In this document: positions 52,194 to 61,592 of the stretch, in pieces
How the letters are laid out: every line of letters begins with the position of its first letter
How positions within the stretch are numbered: position 1 is the first letter of the stretch
Source: Caballeronia sp. SBC1
GTDB taxonomy: Bacteria > Pseudomonadota > Gammaproteobacteria > Burkholderiales > Burkholderiaceae
Direction of reading: 5' to 3'
DNA: 64,000 nt
Assembly (NCBI RefSeq): GCF_011493005.1
Contig: NZ_CP049157.1
Location: forward strand, 496,001-560,000
Made by a program: the position numbers and the translations under genes
The notes under the pieces: model-generated
Databases searched by the model: none
Seen by the model: only the letters and a program-made list of their open reading frames with translations
What the model was told of the DNA's origin: nothing

Positions 52194-52217
52194 TCTGGAC
52201 ATCTATACGTGTCCAGA
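52194..52217. promoter_or_regulatory. TCTGGACA-N8-TGTCCAGA palindrome, candidate PhnF operator
   Basis: Perfect 8-base arms (9 with the outer A/T pair) with an 8-base spacer containing TCTATACG. A further half site TGTCC follows at 52220. The core GACATCTATACGTGTC resembles GntR/HutC-type operators. It lies 114 bases before the PhnF start. Confidence 0.5.
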
Positions 52218-52330
52218 TGTGTCCAACCTTACCCTTACCATTACGCAAGCAAACCCTCACATTTCCATCACGGGTCGTCCTTTACAATTCGTGACGGCAA
52301 TTCATTTGAACCGAGCGGAATGACGACACA

Positions 52331-53089
52331 ATGACAGTGATGGATAACGCCCCGCCGGACACCTCGCTCGCTCGCGAGGCGGGCGTTGCAGTGTGGAGTC
52401 AGATCGAACACATACTTGCCGCCGAGATTGGCACAGGCCGGTTTGGCAAGGACGGTCGCATGCCGACCGAAGCTGAACTGGCCAAAAGGTTCGATGTCAA
52501 TCGCCACACAGTGCGCCGCGCAATGATCGGACTGGCGGCACGCGGCCTTGTGAGCGTCAGGCAGGGGCGCGGCACGTTCGCGCAGCCGGGCGCGATCGAC
52601 TATACGATCGGGCAGCGCACGCGCTTCTCGGAAAACCTGCGTCAACAGCATCACACAGCCGCTGCTAAGATGCTCCGCTCGCTCAAGGTGTGTGCTGAGC
52701 CAAACGTCGCAAAGGCGCTTGCATTGCGCGCCGGCTCATCTGTCTATCAGATCGAGACCCTGCATGAGTCGGACGGCGTGCCACTGACTTTTGCGCGCAA
52801 CTGGTACCCAGCGAGGCGTTTCGCGAATCTGCCGCAGGTGCTGGGGTCCAGCGGCAGCATCACAAGTGCGCTGGCCGAGCTCGGCGTGACCGACTATTTA
52901 CGCAAGTGGAGTCGTATTGGCAGCGTGTTGCCCGATCCGGAAGTCATGCGAAGACTTAACATCAACCGTCAGCAACCGGTGCTGTGGGTCGAGAATGTCG
53001 ACGTTGATCTACAAGGCACGCCAATCAAATACGGCGTGACGCATTTCGCCATGGACCGGGTGCAACTGATGGTGGGAAACGACACCTGA
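52331..53089 (+). CDS. phnF: GntR/HutC-family phosphonate regulator PhnF
   Basis: A 252-residue regulator. The winged helix is at residues 20-88 (WSQIEHILAAEIGTGRF, then FDVNRHTVRRAMIGLAARGL) and the UTRA effector domain follows (FSENLRQQHHTAAAKMLRS to the C-terminus). Divergence from phnDCE supports the PhnF assignment; the effector may be a phosphonate or phosphate-related ligand. The start is the ATG at 52331 without a strong ribosome binding site. It most likely represses the phn operon. Confidence 0.85.
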   Translation: MTVMDNAPPDTSLAREAGVAVWSQIEHILAAEIGTGRFGKDGRMPTEAELAKRFDVNRHTVRRAMIGLAARGLVSVRQGRGTFAQPGAIDYTIGQRTRFSENLRQQHHTAAAKMLRSLKVCAEPNVAKALALRAGSSVYQIETLHESDGVPLTFARNWYPARRFANLPQVLGSSGSITSALAELGVTDYLRKWSRIGSVLPDPEVMRRLNINRQQPVLWVENVDVDLQGTPIKYGVTHFAMDRVQLMVGNDT

Positions 53090-53408
53090 GCGTTGCCGCG
53101 CGGTTCTATGCCCACGTCTGCCCCGCATCGAGCGGGCGCTGAGCGACTGACGTGGCTTGCATAGCTCACATACGCCTGCCGGGCGCCACCTTGCAAAAGC
53201 GCCCTATTCCGCCCATCGGAAACGGTTTCTCGCGCGCCGGTCTGCGATCCCCCGCTCCCCGTCAAACCACAGTTCCACCGCCGCGGACGAAATCGTGATC
53301 TCCTGTCATTTCACGTCGCAGGCGCTCAGCCTGTGCGTTGACTGGCCATGTCGCGAGATTTTTTCCTGCCGCCCACAATATTCCCGATCGTGAAACGTCT
53401 TCACCTGT
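53090..53408. promoter_or_regulatory. upstream region of the ECF sigma gene
   Basis: No gene was seen. GGAAAC (53218-53223) followed after 16 bases by GTCT (53240-53243) fits the usual ECF promoter pattern and would allow autoregulation. Confidence 0.3.
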
Positions 53409-53999
53409 ATGGAACAGCCGCCGCCCACGAACCCGATGATCGATAGAGATAGCGACATCACCGCGACCGTCTTGCGTGAGCGTACGAAACTCGGAAACTT
53501 CATCCGGCGTCGCGTGCGTGATCCAGGCGACGCCGAAGACATCCTGCAAGACGTGCTTCACGAATTCGTGCAGGCGTACCGGCTTCCGGAACCTATTGAA
53601 CAAGTCAGCGCATGGCTGTTTCGCGTGGCGCGCAATCGCATCATCGACCGCTTTCGCAAGAAGAAAGAGCAGCCTCTGAGCGAGACATCCGGGACCAGCG
53701 ATAACACCGGCGTCGACGCCGACGAATACCGGCTGGATCTGGCGCTGCCTTCGCACGATGCCGGCCCGGAAGCCGCGTACGCCCGCTCGGTGCTGTTGGC
53801 GGCCTTGCAGCATGCGCTCGACGAACTTCCGGAAAACCAGCGCGACATTTTTATTGCTCACGAAATCGAGGGCCGCAGTTTCAAGGAACTGGCTTCAGAA
53901 AGCGGCGTGAGCCCCAACACGCTGCTGGCGCGCAAGCGTTATGCGGTGCTGCATCTGCGTACCCGCTTGCAAGCCGTGTATGACGAACTGGATATTTAA
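53409..53999 (+). CDS. ECF sigma factor
   Basis: A 196-residue sigma-70 family member. Region 2 is DAEDILQDVLHEFVQAYRL with the -10 recognition segment in AWLFRVARNRIIDRFRKKK. Region 4 is LPENQRDIFIAHEIEGRSFKELASESGVSPNTLLARKRYAV. No classical zinc-binding anti-sigma gene is adjacent; instead a small membrane protein follows after 12 bases, then a ferredoxin. A possible ECF-type promoter lies upstream, so it may be autoregulated. Confidence 0.88.
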   Translation: MEQPPPTNPMIDRDSDITATVLRERTKLGNFIRRRVRDPGDAEDILQDVLHEFVQAYRLPEPIEQVSAWLFRVARNRIIDRFRKKKEQPLSETSGTSDNTGVDADEYRLDLALPSHDAGPEAAYARSVLLAALQHALDELPENQRDIFIAHEIEGRSFKELASESGVSPNTLLARKRYAVLHLRTRLQAVYDELDI

Positions 54000-54011
54000 A
54001 GGAGAAGATAG

Positions 54012-54326
54012 ATGAGATTCAGACTGAGATTCCTCGGCAAGGCGCTGCTGGTTATCGTGGGCATTGCCGTGCTGGGATGGATGGTGATGACCTTATGGAA
54101 TTGGGTGGTCCCTGCGCTTTTCGTCGGGGCTCGCGCGATCGATTTTGCCCATGCGTTGGGTCTGTTGATCCTTAGCCGGATCCTGTTCGGCGGATTCCGG
54201 GGCCATGGCGGCTGGCGTGGACGCCAGCAGTGGCGCCGGTGGGAACAGATGACACCGGAGGAGCGCGAGAAGTTTCAGAAGGGCATGCGTTGCGGCCGCC
54301 GCAAACCGCAAGAGGATACGGTATGA
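54012..54326 (+). CDS. small membrane protein encoded with the ECF sigma factor
   Basis: A 104-residue protein with two hydrophobic segments (residues about 9-31 and 36-58) and a cytosolic tail rich in Gly, Arg and Trp (GFRGHGGWRGRQQWRRWEQ, then MTPEEREKF). AAAGGAGAA precedes the ATG. It lies in the place where anti-sigma factors are usually found, and its cytosolic basic tail could bind the sigma factor, but no anti-sigma motif is present. Its stop overlaps the ferredoxin start in ATGA. Confidence 0.7.
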   Translation: MRFRLRFLGKALLVIVGIAVLGWMVMTLWNWVVPALFVGARAIDFAHALGLLILSRILFGGFRGHGGWRGRQQWRRWEQMTPEEREKFQKGMRCGRRKPQEDTV

Positions 54327-54619
54327 GCAATACGTCGGCATCCGCATGCAAACAGGCACCGGGCGTGATCGTGCCCGTCGTGAACTTTAACCGGTGCGAG
54401 GGTAAGGCCGATTGCGCGGTCGTATGTCCCGAGAACGTCTTCGACATTCGCCGGATCGATACCGCCGACTATCAGCGCATGGGGCCGTTGCAGAAATTCA
54501 AGCTGCGTGTGCACGGCATGAAGGTCGCATACACGCCGAACGCCGATGCGTGCCGCGCATGCGGCTTATGCGTGACCGCGTGTCCCGAACGGGCCATTAC
54601 CCTGGCCCGGATGAGTTGA
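54323..54619 (+). CDS. ferredoxin, two 4Fe-4S sites
   Basis: A 98-residue ferredoxin. The second cluster site is complete, CRACGLCVTACP. The first reads CEGKADCAVVCP, with one usual Cys replaced, a variant seen in 7Fe or atypical 2[4Fe-4S] ferredoxins. A 40-residue insertion separates the sites. It is translated from an ATG that overlaps the stop of the membrane protein gene. Redox partner unknown; regulation by the ECF sigma factor is implied by the operon. Confidence 0.85.
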   Translation: MSNTSASACKQAPGVIVPVVNFNRCEGKADCAVVCPENVFDIRRIDTADYQRMGPLQKFKLRVHGMKVAYTPNADACRACGLCVTACPERAITLARMS

Positions 54620-55018
54620 CAACGCCCCGCCGAGGCGGGCAAGCCAATTGTCCTGATCGCCTCTGCGCCGGCATTTTCCGGGCATGCGGACCCGGCACCA
54701 AGGTGCTAGCCCAGGTTTTTCGCAGATTTCGTCGCGCGTGCCGTCGTTAGTGGCGTAAGGCGGCCGCAAGCGTCGGCCCAAGCGATCGGCGATGCAATTT
54801 AGTCTTTAAATTTAGGCGCTTAAGCGCATCAGCGGTCGACTTGGAAGGCCCCCACATCCCTTCGCGGCAGCATTAAAAACCCTCGATTTGCGGGTTGTAA
54901 CGCGAAACGCAGGGTCGGTTCAGCCCTCTTGAAAGCAAAATCAGGCAAAATTCGATGGTTAACCCCGGTCGTTGACCCAGCCGGCGGCGCCCCCAACCCA
55001 TTTTTCTTGAGATAAGCG
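54620..55018. promoter_or_regulatory. upstream region of the isocitrate dehydrogenase gene
   Basis: No gene was seen. A perfect 12-base palindrome GCGCTTAAGCGC lies at 54816-54827 beside an AT-rich patch (TTTAGTCTTTAAATTTAGG). It may belong to the icd promoter control. Confidence 0.35.
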
Positions 55019-57256
55019 ATGAGTACCGAGCAACCTACAATCATCTACACCCTCACCGACGAGGCCCCGCTGCTGGCGACGAGCGCCTTCCTGCCTATCA
55101 TCCGCACGTTCACCGCGCCGGCCGGAATCCGCGTCACCACCAGCGACATCTCCGTCGCTGGCCGTATCCTGGGCGAATTCCCTGAATTCCTGACCGAAGA
55201 GCAACGGGTGCCCGACAACCTGGCCGAACTTGGCCGCCTGACGTTGCTGCCTGAGACCAACATCATCAAGCTGCCCAACATCAGCGCGTCCCAGCACCAG
55301 TTGATCGGCGCGATCAAGGAACTGCAGGGCAAGGGCTACAAGATCCCGGATTTCCCTGAGGAGCCGAAGACCGACGCCGAGAAGGCGATCCGCCAGCGTT
55401 ATTCCAAGTGCCTGGGCAGCGCCGTGAACCCGGTGCTTCGCGAAGGCAACTCGGACCGCCGCGCGCCCGCAGCCGTCAAGAACTACGCTCGCAAGAACCC
55501 GCACAGCATGGGTGAGTGGAGCATGGCTTCGCGCACCCACGTGGCGCACATGAAGCACGGCGACTTCTATCATGGCGAAAAGTCCATGACCGTGGCGAAG
55601 GCTCGCGACGTGAAGATGGAACTGGTGACGCAAAGCGGCAAGACCATTGTGCTCAAGCCGAAGGTGTCGCTGCTGGATGGCGAGATTATCGACAGCATGT
55701 TCATGAGCAAGAAGGCGCTGTGCGACTTCTACGAAGAACAGATGGAAGACGCGCGCAAGACCGGCGTGATGTTCTCGTTGCACGTAAAGGCCACCATGAT
55801 GAAGGTCTCGCACCCCATCGTCTTCGGTCATGCCGTGAAGATCTTCTACAAGGAAGCCTTTGAGAAGCACGGCAAGCTGTTCGACGAACTGGGTGTGAAC
55901 GTCAACAACGGCCTCGTCAACCTGTACGACAAGCTGGAAAGCCTGCCAACGTCCAAGCACGAAGAAATTATCCGCGACATGCATGCGTGCCACGAGCATC
56001 GTCCTGAATTGGCAATGGTGGATTCAGCCAAGGGCATCTCGAACCTGCACGCGCCCAACGACATCATCGTGGACGCATCAATGCCGGCCATGATCCGCAT
56101 TGGCGGCAAGATGTGGGGCGCCGACGGTCGTCCGAAGGACACGAAGGCCGTGATTCCGGAAAGCACGTTTGCGCGGATCTATCAGGAAATCATCAACTTC
56201 TGCAAGACCAACGGCAACTTCGACCCGGTCACCATGGGCACAGTGCCTAACGTCGGGCTGATGGCTCAGCAGGCCGAAGAATACGGCTCGCACGACAAGA
56301 CTTTCGAAGTACCGGAAGCGGGCGAAGCGCGCATTGTTGACATCGCGACGGGCGAAGTGCTGCTCACGCAAAACGTGGAAGAAGGCGACATCTGGCGCAT
56401 GTGCCAGGTCAAGGACGCGCCGATCCGCGACTGGGTGAAGCTTGCCGTCACGCGTGCCCGCAATTCCGGCATGCCGGCCATTTTCTGGCTGGACCCGTAC
56501 CGTCCGCACGAAGCCGAAGTGATCAAGAAGGTCGAGACCTACTTGAAGGATCACGACACCAGCGGCCTGGACATCCAGATCATGTCGCAAGTGCGCGCGA
56601 TGCGTTACACGCTGGAGCGTGTCATCCGCGGCCTGGACACAATCTCGGTCACGGGCAACATCCTGCGCGACTACCTGACCGACCTGTTCCCTATCATGGA
56701 ACTGGGCACCAGCGCGAAGATGCTTTCCATTGTCCCGTTGATGGCCGGCGGCGGCATGTACGAAACTGGCGCGGGTGGTTCGGCTCCGAAGCACGTCAAG
56801 CAATTGGTGGAAGAAAACCATCTGCGCTGGGACTCGCTGGGTGAATTCCTGGCGCTGGCGGTATCGCTGGAAGACTTGGGGTTGAAGACCGGCAATGCGC
56901 CCGCCAAGATCCTGGCAAAGACGCTGGACGCCGCCACGGGTCAACTGCTTGAGAACAACAAGAACCCGTCGCCCAAGACTGGACAACTGGACAACCGCGG
57001 CAGCCAGTTCTATCTCGCGATGTACTGGGCCCAGGAACTGGCAGCGCAAACGGAAGACGCAGCCTTGGCGGCCCAGTTCGCGCCGTTGGCGAAGCAACTG
57101 ACGGCTGACGAGAAGACCATCGTGGATGAGTTGTCAGCGGTTCAGGGTCAAGAGGCGGACATTGGCGGATATTACAAGCCGGACTTCGCGAAACTGGAGT
57201 CGGTAATGCGCCCGAGCAAGACGCTGAACGCCGATCTGGCGGCTGCTCAGGCTTGA
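55019..57256 (+). CDS. icd: monomeric NADP-dependent isocitrate dehydrogenase
   Basis: A 745-residue protein of the monomeric IDH-II type (usual length about 740). Motifs include [23 protein letters not shown] at the N-terminus, [11 protein letters not shown] (isocitrate-binding SxxR), [20 protein letters not shown], and the NADP-binding region [10 protein letters not shown] onward. It oxidises isocitrate to 2-oxoglutarate with CO2 release and makes NADPH in the TCA cycle. Single-gene unit with a strong hairpin after the stop. Confidence 0.95.
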   Translation: MSTEQPTIIYTLTDEAPLLATSAFLPIIRTFTAPAGIRVTTSDISVAGRILGEFPEFLTEEQRVPDNLAELGRLTLLPETNIIKLPNISASQHQLIGAIKELQGKGYKIPDFPEEPKTDAEKAIRQRYSKCLGSAVNPVLREGNSDRRAPAAVKNYARKNPHSMGEWSMASRTHVAHMKHGDFYHGEKSMTVAKARDVKMELVTQSGKTIVLKPKVSLLDGEIIDSMFMSKKALCDFYEEQMEDARKTGVMFSLHVKATMMKVSHPIVFGHAVKIFYKEAFEKHGKLFDELGVNVNNGLVNLYDKLESLPTSKHEEIIRDMHACHEHRPELAMVDSAKGISNLHAPNDIIVDASMPAMIRIGGKMWGADGRPKDTKAVIPESTFARIYQEIINFCKTNGNFDPVTMGTVPNVGLMAQQAEEYGSHDKTFEVPEAGEARIVDIATGEVLLTQNVEEGDIWRMCQVKDAPIRDWVKLAVTRARNSGMPAIFWLDPYRPHEAEVIKKVETYLKDHDTSGLDIQIMSQVRAMRYTLERVIRGLDTISVTGNILRDYLTDLFPIMELGTSAKMLSIVPLMAGGGMYETGAGGSAPKHVKQLVEENHLRWDSLGEFLALAVSLEDLGLKTGNAPAKILAKTLDAATGQLLENNKNPSPKTGQLDNRGSQFYLAMYWAQELAAQTEDAALAAQFAPLAKQLTADEKTIVDELSAVQGQEADIGGYYKPDFAKLESVMRPSKTLNADLAAAQA

Positions 57257-57294
57257 GGTGTTTGATTAGGTTGATTGGTGTTTAGCCTTTGATC

Positions 57295-57324
57295 GCTTTC
57301 TTGCGGCTTCGACCGGAAGAAAGC
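57295..57324 (+). terminator. hairpin downstream of icd
   Basis: A 12-base stem with one mismatch (GCTTTCTTGCGG / CCGGAAGAAAGC) and loop CTTCGA, 38 bases after the icd stop. No T-run follows, so it may protect the mRNA end rather than terminate. Confidence 0.4.
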
Positions 57325-58042
57325 GTGAACGGCGTAGTTGCTTGCAGGCATCGGCGCGGATAGTTCAACAGGATTCTCCGCGCTGATTTTTGCATCATTA
57401 ATTCGTATAACTATCTATTATTTCGCGACCGGGTAACTCGATCTGATGCCTGTGCGCCGGTTGCCTGCGCTATTGCCGGGGAGGATCGTCTTCAACTCAC
57501 GCTGACCACTAACACAGAAAGCAGAAATCTGGCCGCCCCCCACAACGCCAGCACCCCCATTTCCCCATAAGCGCGATTCAACCACACCTTGACGCGCTGC
57601 CGCTCCGGCAAACCGAGCCCGGAAGCGGCCCGATCCGGGTGATTGGCGTTTAGGCTACACGGAAAAAAGATGCGTGACAGCAGCATGCTTGCTCTCGCAT
57701 GGATTTTTTGAATCGGGCGGAAGCTAGGCTTGGTCCGGCCCGCATGAGTGACACGACCACGGCGGGACTGGCAAGACCGCGAATGAACGCGTGCCCGCGC
57801 CGCTAAATAAACCGGCTAACGTGTCGTTAACCAAGAGAAATCATCTACGATTAAATTTCCCCCGACAACGGCTCCACGGTTCCGGATAGATAACTCGCCG
57901 GTTTTTCGAAAGGAAATGGTCTAACGATCGTGCTTTGTCCGAATAGACGATTCCGGCGGGCTGCGGTATGTTGAATCACCGGCTGCAAGAAGTCGCCCTG
58001 TTTAAGAATGCCTGGCAAGCGACCTGCTGCTAATTAACAAAA
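57325..58042. other. long intergenic stretch before the diguanylate cyclase gene
   Basis: Over 700 bases with one weak minus-strand frame (57492-57686, listed next). The final 250 bases are relatively AT-rich and are the likely cyclase promoter region. No repeat or RNA gene was recognised. Confidence 0.4.
57492..57686 (-). CDS. possible small protein, 64 residues
   Basis: A frame starting MLLSRIFFPCSLNANHPD, with a protein-like central part (GLGLPERQRVKVWLNRAYGE) and a hydrophobic C-terminus that could be a TM helix (LLSVLVVSVS). The start has only a weak GAGAG ribosome site. It may be a genuine small membrane protein or a degraded one. No family was recognised. Confidence 0.35.
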   Translation of the reverse strand: MLLSRIFFPCSLNANHPDRAASGLGLPERQRVKVWLNRAYGEMGVLALWGAARFLLSVLVVSVS

Positions 58043-59797
58043 ATGCCCTCAACCCGGATCTTGCTTGCCAAGCGACTCAAGCTGACAACAGCCGCTCTGT
58101 GTGTGCTGGTCTTAAGCCTTGCGACGCCTTTGCTCCTCCATCAATCACGCGCCTATTCATTGGCGGAGAACGGGGCACAATCGTTAGACCGCTTTCGTGC
58201 CGCGTTGCTCGCCATGGAAAGCGTATCGGCGGAACGCGGCCCCGCTAACGGCGCACTCGGCGCAGACGCCCGGAATGCGCCGGCGTTGCGACTGCCCTTG
58301 GTCAATGCGCGCGCCGAAAGCGACCGGCGCCTGGCGGTGCTGCGCTCGCTGATTACCAGTCAGGCGTGTCCTGGCTGCATCGTTGAACGCACGTCCGTAG
58401 ATACCGTGGAAACGCAGCTTGTTGCTGCCCGCAATCAAGTCGACCGCCTCATTGCCCAGCCCATAGAACAACGTGACCATGATGCCGTCTTAAGCGCGGT
58501 CAACCAGATGATTGCCGTCATTCCCCACTTCGGGCCACTGGCTAATTCCAGCGCAGCGGGCATTGTGCGCGGTGATCCTAATGCACTGAATTGCGTTTTG
58601 ATCGCGCGATTGAGCGCTCAACTTCGTGAACAGGCGGGACTTCTAGGGTCGACTTTCACTGCGGCGCTGACCGCTCACCGGCCCTTGAGCGAAGCCGAAT
58701 TATTCGCGCAAGAGCGGGCTAAAGGACGCATAGACGAATTGCGCAGCCTGATAGCTGCCCGCGTGGAACACACACCGCTCAGCGCAACCACCTATCAGCG
58801 CCTCACCAGCGTCTATTACGACAATGGCCTGAGCTACATGGCGCGCGTCCGGGCAATGGCAATGGCACCGGAAGGAGCCAGTCTCACGGCGGCCGAACTG
58901 GCCGCGGAGTATGTGCCGACCATGAAGCCCATCGTGCAATTTCGCGACTACGCGCTGGATCTGGCCGAAAGCGAAGTCAAAGGACATCGTAATGATTCGC
59001 TGATGTTGCTGGTTGCAAGTGCAATGGGCACCGCGGGCGTTCTGTACCTTTTGCTGATTGCGTCGGTGTACTTCAGGCGGCGTTTCGTCCAGCCGTTTCT
59101 TGAAGCCGCGGACATCATCATGGCGATCGCCGATGGAAAGCTCGAGACCCCCATCCCTCACGGTGAGCACCGGCTTGAGATCCGCCGCCTGTTTCACGCA
59201 ATCCTTGTGCTGAAAGAAAACAGCATCGAAAAAATGCGGCTTGAGCACGAGCGCAATATTCTGCTGCGTGAACTCGAGACCGTTGCCGACACCGACTTTC
59301 TCACCCGCTTGCTCAACCGCCGCGCGTTCGAACGCAAGGCGACCGCAACGCTAAGCCGGCGCGCGGGAACGCAAGCCAAGCAGGTCCTCATCATGTTCGA
59401 CGCGGATCGCTTCAAGCAGATCAACGACACCCTGGGCCACGCCGCCGGTGATCTGGCGCTGCAGACGATTGGAAGACTATGCAGCGAGATATGGCGTCAG
59501 CCAGACATCGTGGCACGCCTTGGCGGCGAGGAGTTCGCTGTGCTGACAAAGGTCGATGATGTCAGCGAAGCCATTGGCGCCGCCAACGAACTGCGACAGC
59601 GGCTAGCGTCCACGGTGCTGGAACTGGACGGTGCCCGCTTTACAGTCACGTTGAGCTTCGGGATCTCGCTCGCTTCGCAAACCGGGCGTGAAACGCTCGA
59701 CGCCCTTCTGCTACGCGCCGACAAGTTGCTTTACAGCGCCAAGCTGGGCGGGCGTAACTGTATTGTGTCGGACATCGAAAGCTCGACAAGTCACTAG
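58043..59797 (+). CDS. membrane diguanylate cyclase (GGDEF)
   Basis: A 584-residue protein. TM1 is about residues 15-33 and TM2 about 325-347, around a helical periplasmic sensor with the ESVSAERGP motif often seen in NIT/PilJ-like sensors. A HAMP-like stretch leads to the GGDEF domain with active-site GGEEF at residues 494-498 and the substrate segment FDADRFKQINDTLGHAAGD. It should make c-di-GMP. No RxxD inhibitory site is seen five residues before GGEEF (the sequence is PDIVARL), so product inhibition may be absent. No strong ribosome binding site. Confidence 0.88.
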   Translation: MPSTRILLAKRLKLTTAALCVLVLSLATPLLLHQSRAYSLAENGAQSLDRFRAALLAMESVSAERGPANGALGADARNAPALRLPLVNARAESDRRLAVLRSLITSQACPGCIVERTSVDTVETQLVAARNQVDRLIAQPIEQRDHDAVLSAVNQMIAVIPHFGPLANSSAAGIVRGDPNALNCVLIARLSAQLREQAGLLGSTFTAALTAHRPLSEAELFAQERAKGRIDELRSLIAARVEHTPLSATTYQRLTSVYYDNGLSYMARVRAMAMAPEGASLTAAELAAEYVPTMKPIVQFRDYALDLAESEVKGHRNDSLMLLVASAMGTAGVLYLLLIASVYFRRRFVQPFLEAADIIMAIADGKLETPIPHGEHRLEIRRLFHAILVLKENSIEKMRLEHERNILLRELETVADTDFLTRLLNRRAFERKATATLSRRAGTQAKQVLIMFDADRFKQINDTLGHAAGDLALQTIGRLCSEIWRQPDIVARLGGEEFAVLTKVDDVSEAIGAANELRQRLASTVLELDGARFTVTLSFGISLASQTGRETLDALLLRADKLLYSAKLGGRNCIVSDIESSTSH

Positions 59798-59897
59798 CAT
59801 TGCCTGTAAGCCGCGTGCCCGTGTTCCCCAACCGGGGAATCGGTAGACAAACGCGCTGTCGCGGCTGTTCATTTAGCGGGGCCGTGCCTGCTGCCGA

Positions 59898-60821
59898 TCA
59901 TTCCACCATGGGCGTTCGTACGCGTGCAGCGAGGAACTGTACGAAGGTGCGCACCTTGCTCGAATGGCGGCGATTCGGCAGGTAAGCAGCGTAGATCACC
60001 GAATCGCCCGCATGCGGATTGACCTCGGTGTTTTCAAAGAGGCGCCGCAGCCGGCCGGCGCCGATCTCCGGCGCCACCAGCCACTCTGGCAGCAGCGCAA
60101 TGCCCCTGCCCGCGAGGATGGCTTCGAACAGTACGTCAGGGTTATTCGCAATCAGATGGCCACGCACTTCGACCCGTTCTTCCGTGGCTCCATGGCGAAA
60201 CGTCCACACCTGCCTTGCCGCCCGATGGGGTCCGCCATACGCGAAGCGCAGGCATTCATGGTTAGCGAGCGCCCGCGGTTCAGCAGGCGTGCCATGCCGC
60301 TCCAGGTACTCATGGCTTGCCACGACAAAACGCTTGTTGTCGGCCAGCTTCCTGACGACCAGGTTTTCATCGCGTGACGGCAAGCCGATTCGAATCGCGA
60401 CATCAATACGCTCTGCGGCCAGGTCTACATAGTGGTCGGCGACCACCACGTCGAGGACCACACGGGGATACTCGCTCAGGAAAGTGGCAAGGTGCGGCGC
60501 CAGGCACAGCCGACTGTATGCCGTAGGCACGGAGATACGCAGCGCGCCAACGGGCGCCGCGCCGCTGTCGAAGATGCTGTCATCGGCTTCAGCAAGGTCG
60601 TCCAGCACCTTGCTGATTTGCTCGACGTACGCGGTGCCGGCGTCGGTGAGGCTCACGCGCCGCGTGGTGCGCGTGAGCAGCGCCGTGCCAAGTGACGCTT
60701 CGAGCGCATCCATCAAGCGCGTCACCGACGAAGTGGCCACACCCAGGCGCTGCGCGGCCTTGGAAAAGCCGCCGGCCTCAGCCACTTCCAGCAAGGTAGT
60801 CAACGCAACCAGTTTGTCCAC
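59898..60821 (-). CDS. LysR family transcriptional regulator
   Basis: A 307-residue LysR protein with GTG start. The winged helix is at residues 5-62 (LTTLLEVAEAGGFSKAAQRLGVATSSVTRLMDALE), followed by the effector domain. It resembles the DsdC/CrgA-like group often found beside drug- or quinone-response genes. It is divergent from the DsbA-like/monooxygenase/MFS operon, with a palindrome between the starts, and probably controls it. Confidence 0.88.
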   Translation of the reverse strand: MDKLVALTTLLEVAEAGGFSKAAQRLGVATSSVTRLMDALEASLGTALLTRTTRRVSLTDAGTAYVEQISKVLDDLAEADDSIFDSGAAPVGALRISVPTAYSRLCLAPHLATFLSEYPRVVLDVVVADHYVDLAAERIDVAIRIGLPSRDENLVVRKLADNKRFVVASHEYLERHGTPAEPRALANHECLRFAYGGPHRAARQVWTFRHGATEERVEVRGHLIANNPDVLFEAILAGRGIALLPEWLVAPEIGAGRLRRLFENTEVNPHAGDSVIYAAYLPNRRHSSKVRTFVQFLAARVRTPMVE

Positions 60822-60841
60822 TCGAAGACTCCATGGCTTAA

Positions 60842-60862
60842 GCGTTGCGCGGCACGCAACGC
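60842..60862. promoter_or_regulatory. GCGTTGC-N7-GCAACGC palindrome
   Basis: Perfect 7-base arms (60842-60848 and 60856-60862), 20 bases upstream of the LysR GTG and about 80 bases before the divergent operon. Candidate LysR or other operator. Confidence 0.4.
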
Positions 60863-60938
60863 GAGATTGCTCTGTGCACGTATTCTACTAACGAATCGCA
60901 ATCGATATCCTGTGGGCAATCTTCCTCAGGAGCGCGCC

Positions 60939-61592
60939 GTGCAAGCCCTCGAAATCTCTGTCAACTACGACTTCATCTGTCCGTGGTGCTGGATCGGCCA
61001 CCTGAATCTGGCTTCGGGAATTCGCGCAGCCAACCTGCCGGCACCCGCTTCCATCCGGTATGTGCCGTTCGAACTGAATCCCACGATGCCCGTCGACGGA
61101 ATGGACCGGCGCGAATACCGGACGGCCAAGTTCGGCAGTTGGATGCGCTCGCAAGTGTTGGACGCGCAGGTTGCGGCGACGGGTCTGGCTGCCGGCGCGC
61201 AATTCAACTACGAGAAGGTCAGCAGAACGCCGAACACACGCCTCGCCCATCAATTGATGCAGTACGCGATGAGCATCGGCGACACGCACAAGACCGAAGC
61301 GCTCTATCAGTCGATATTCGCGGCGTACTTTTCGCAGGGACGCGATATCGGCCTGCTCGGCACGTTGGTTGAGATTGCCGCTAAAAACGGCTTTGACGGC
61401 GTCGCTGCAGAGGACTACCTGACGCATGGTCGAGGTCTCGCGAAGGTACGCGAAGCGCAACGGCTCGCACGACAGCAAGGTATTCGTTCGGTGCCGACCG
61501 TTTTCATCGCGGGCGAAGCGATCAGCGGCGCGCAACCTCCGGCGGTATTTGCCAACGCGCTACGGGCCGGGCTCGAACGGAGCGTCGCATGA
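60939..61592 (+). CDS. DsbA-family oxidoreductase (FrnE-like)
   Basis: A 217-residue cytosolic thioredoxin-fold protein. The active site CPWC is at residues 14-17 (DFICPWCWIG) and the cis-Pro lies in SVPTVF, as in FrnE and 2-hydroxychromene-2-carboxylate isomerase relatives. It has no signal peptide. The GTG at 60939 is chosen because CAGGAG lies before it. Its stop overlaps the monooxygenase start in ATGA. It probably catalyses a thiol-disulphide or isomerisation step linked to the next enzyme. Confidence 0.85.
   Translation: MQALEISVNYDFICPWCWIGHLNLASGIRAANLPAPASIRYVPFELNPTMPVDGMDRREYRTAKFGSWMRSQVLDAQVAATGLAAGAQFNYEKVSRTPNTRLAHQLMQYAMSIGDTHKTEALYQSIFAAYFSQGRDIGLLGTLVEIAAKNGFDGVAAEDYLTHGRGLAKVREAQRLARQQGIRSVPTVFIAGEAISGAQPPAVFANALRAGLERSVA

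Larger units (their letters stand above)
51852..52330. promoter_or_regulatory. divergent phn promoter region
   Basis: No gene is seen in these 479 bases. Two inverted repeats (51952-51979 and 52194-52217, listed separately) are the best regulator sites. The long leader before phnD leaves room for extra control. Confidence 0.45.
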
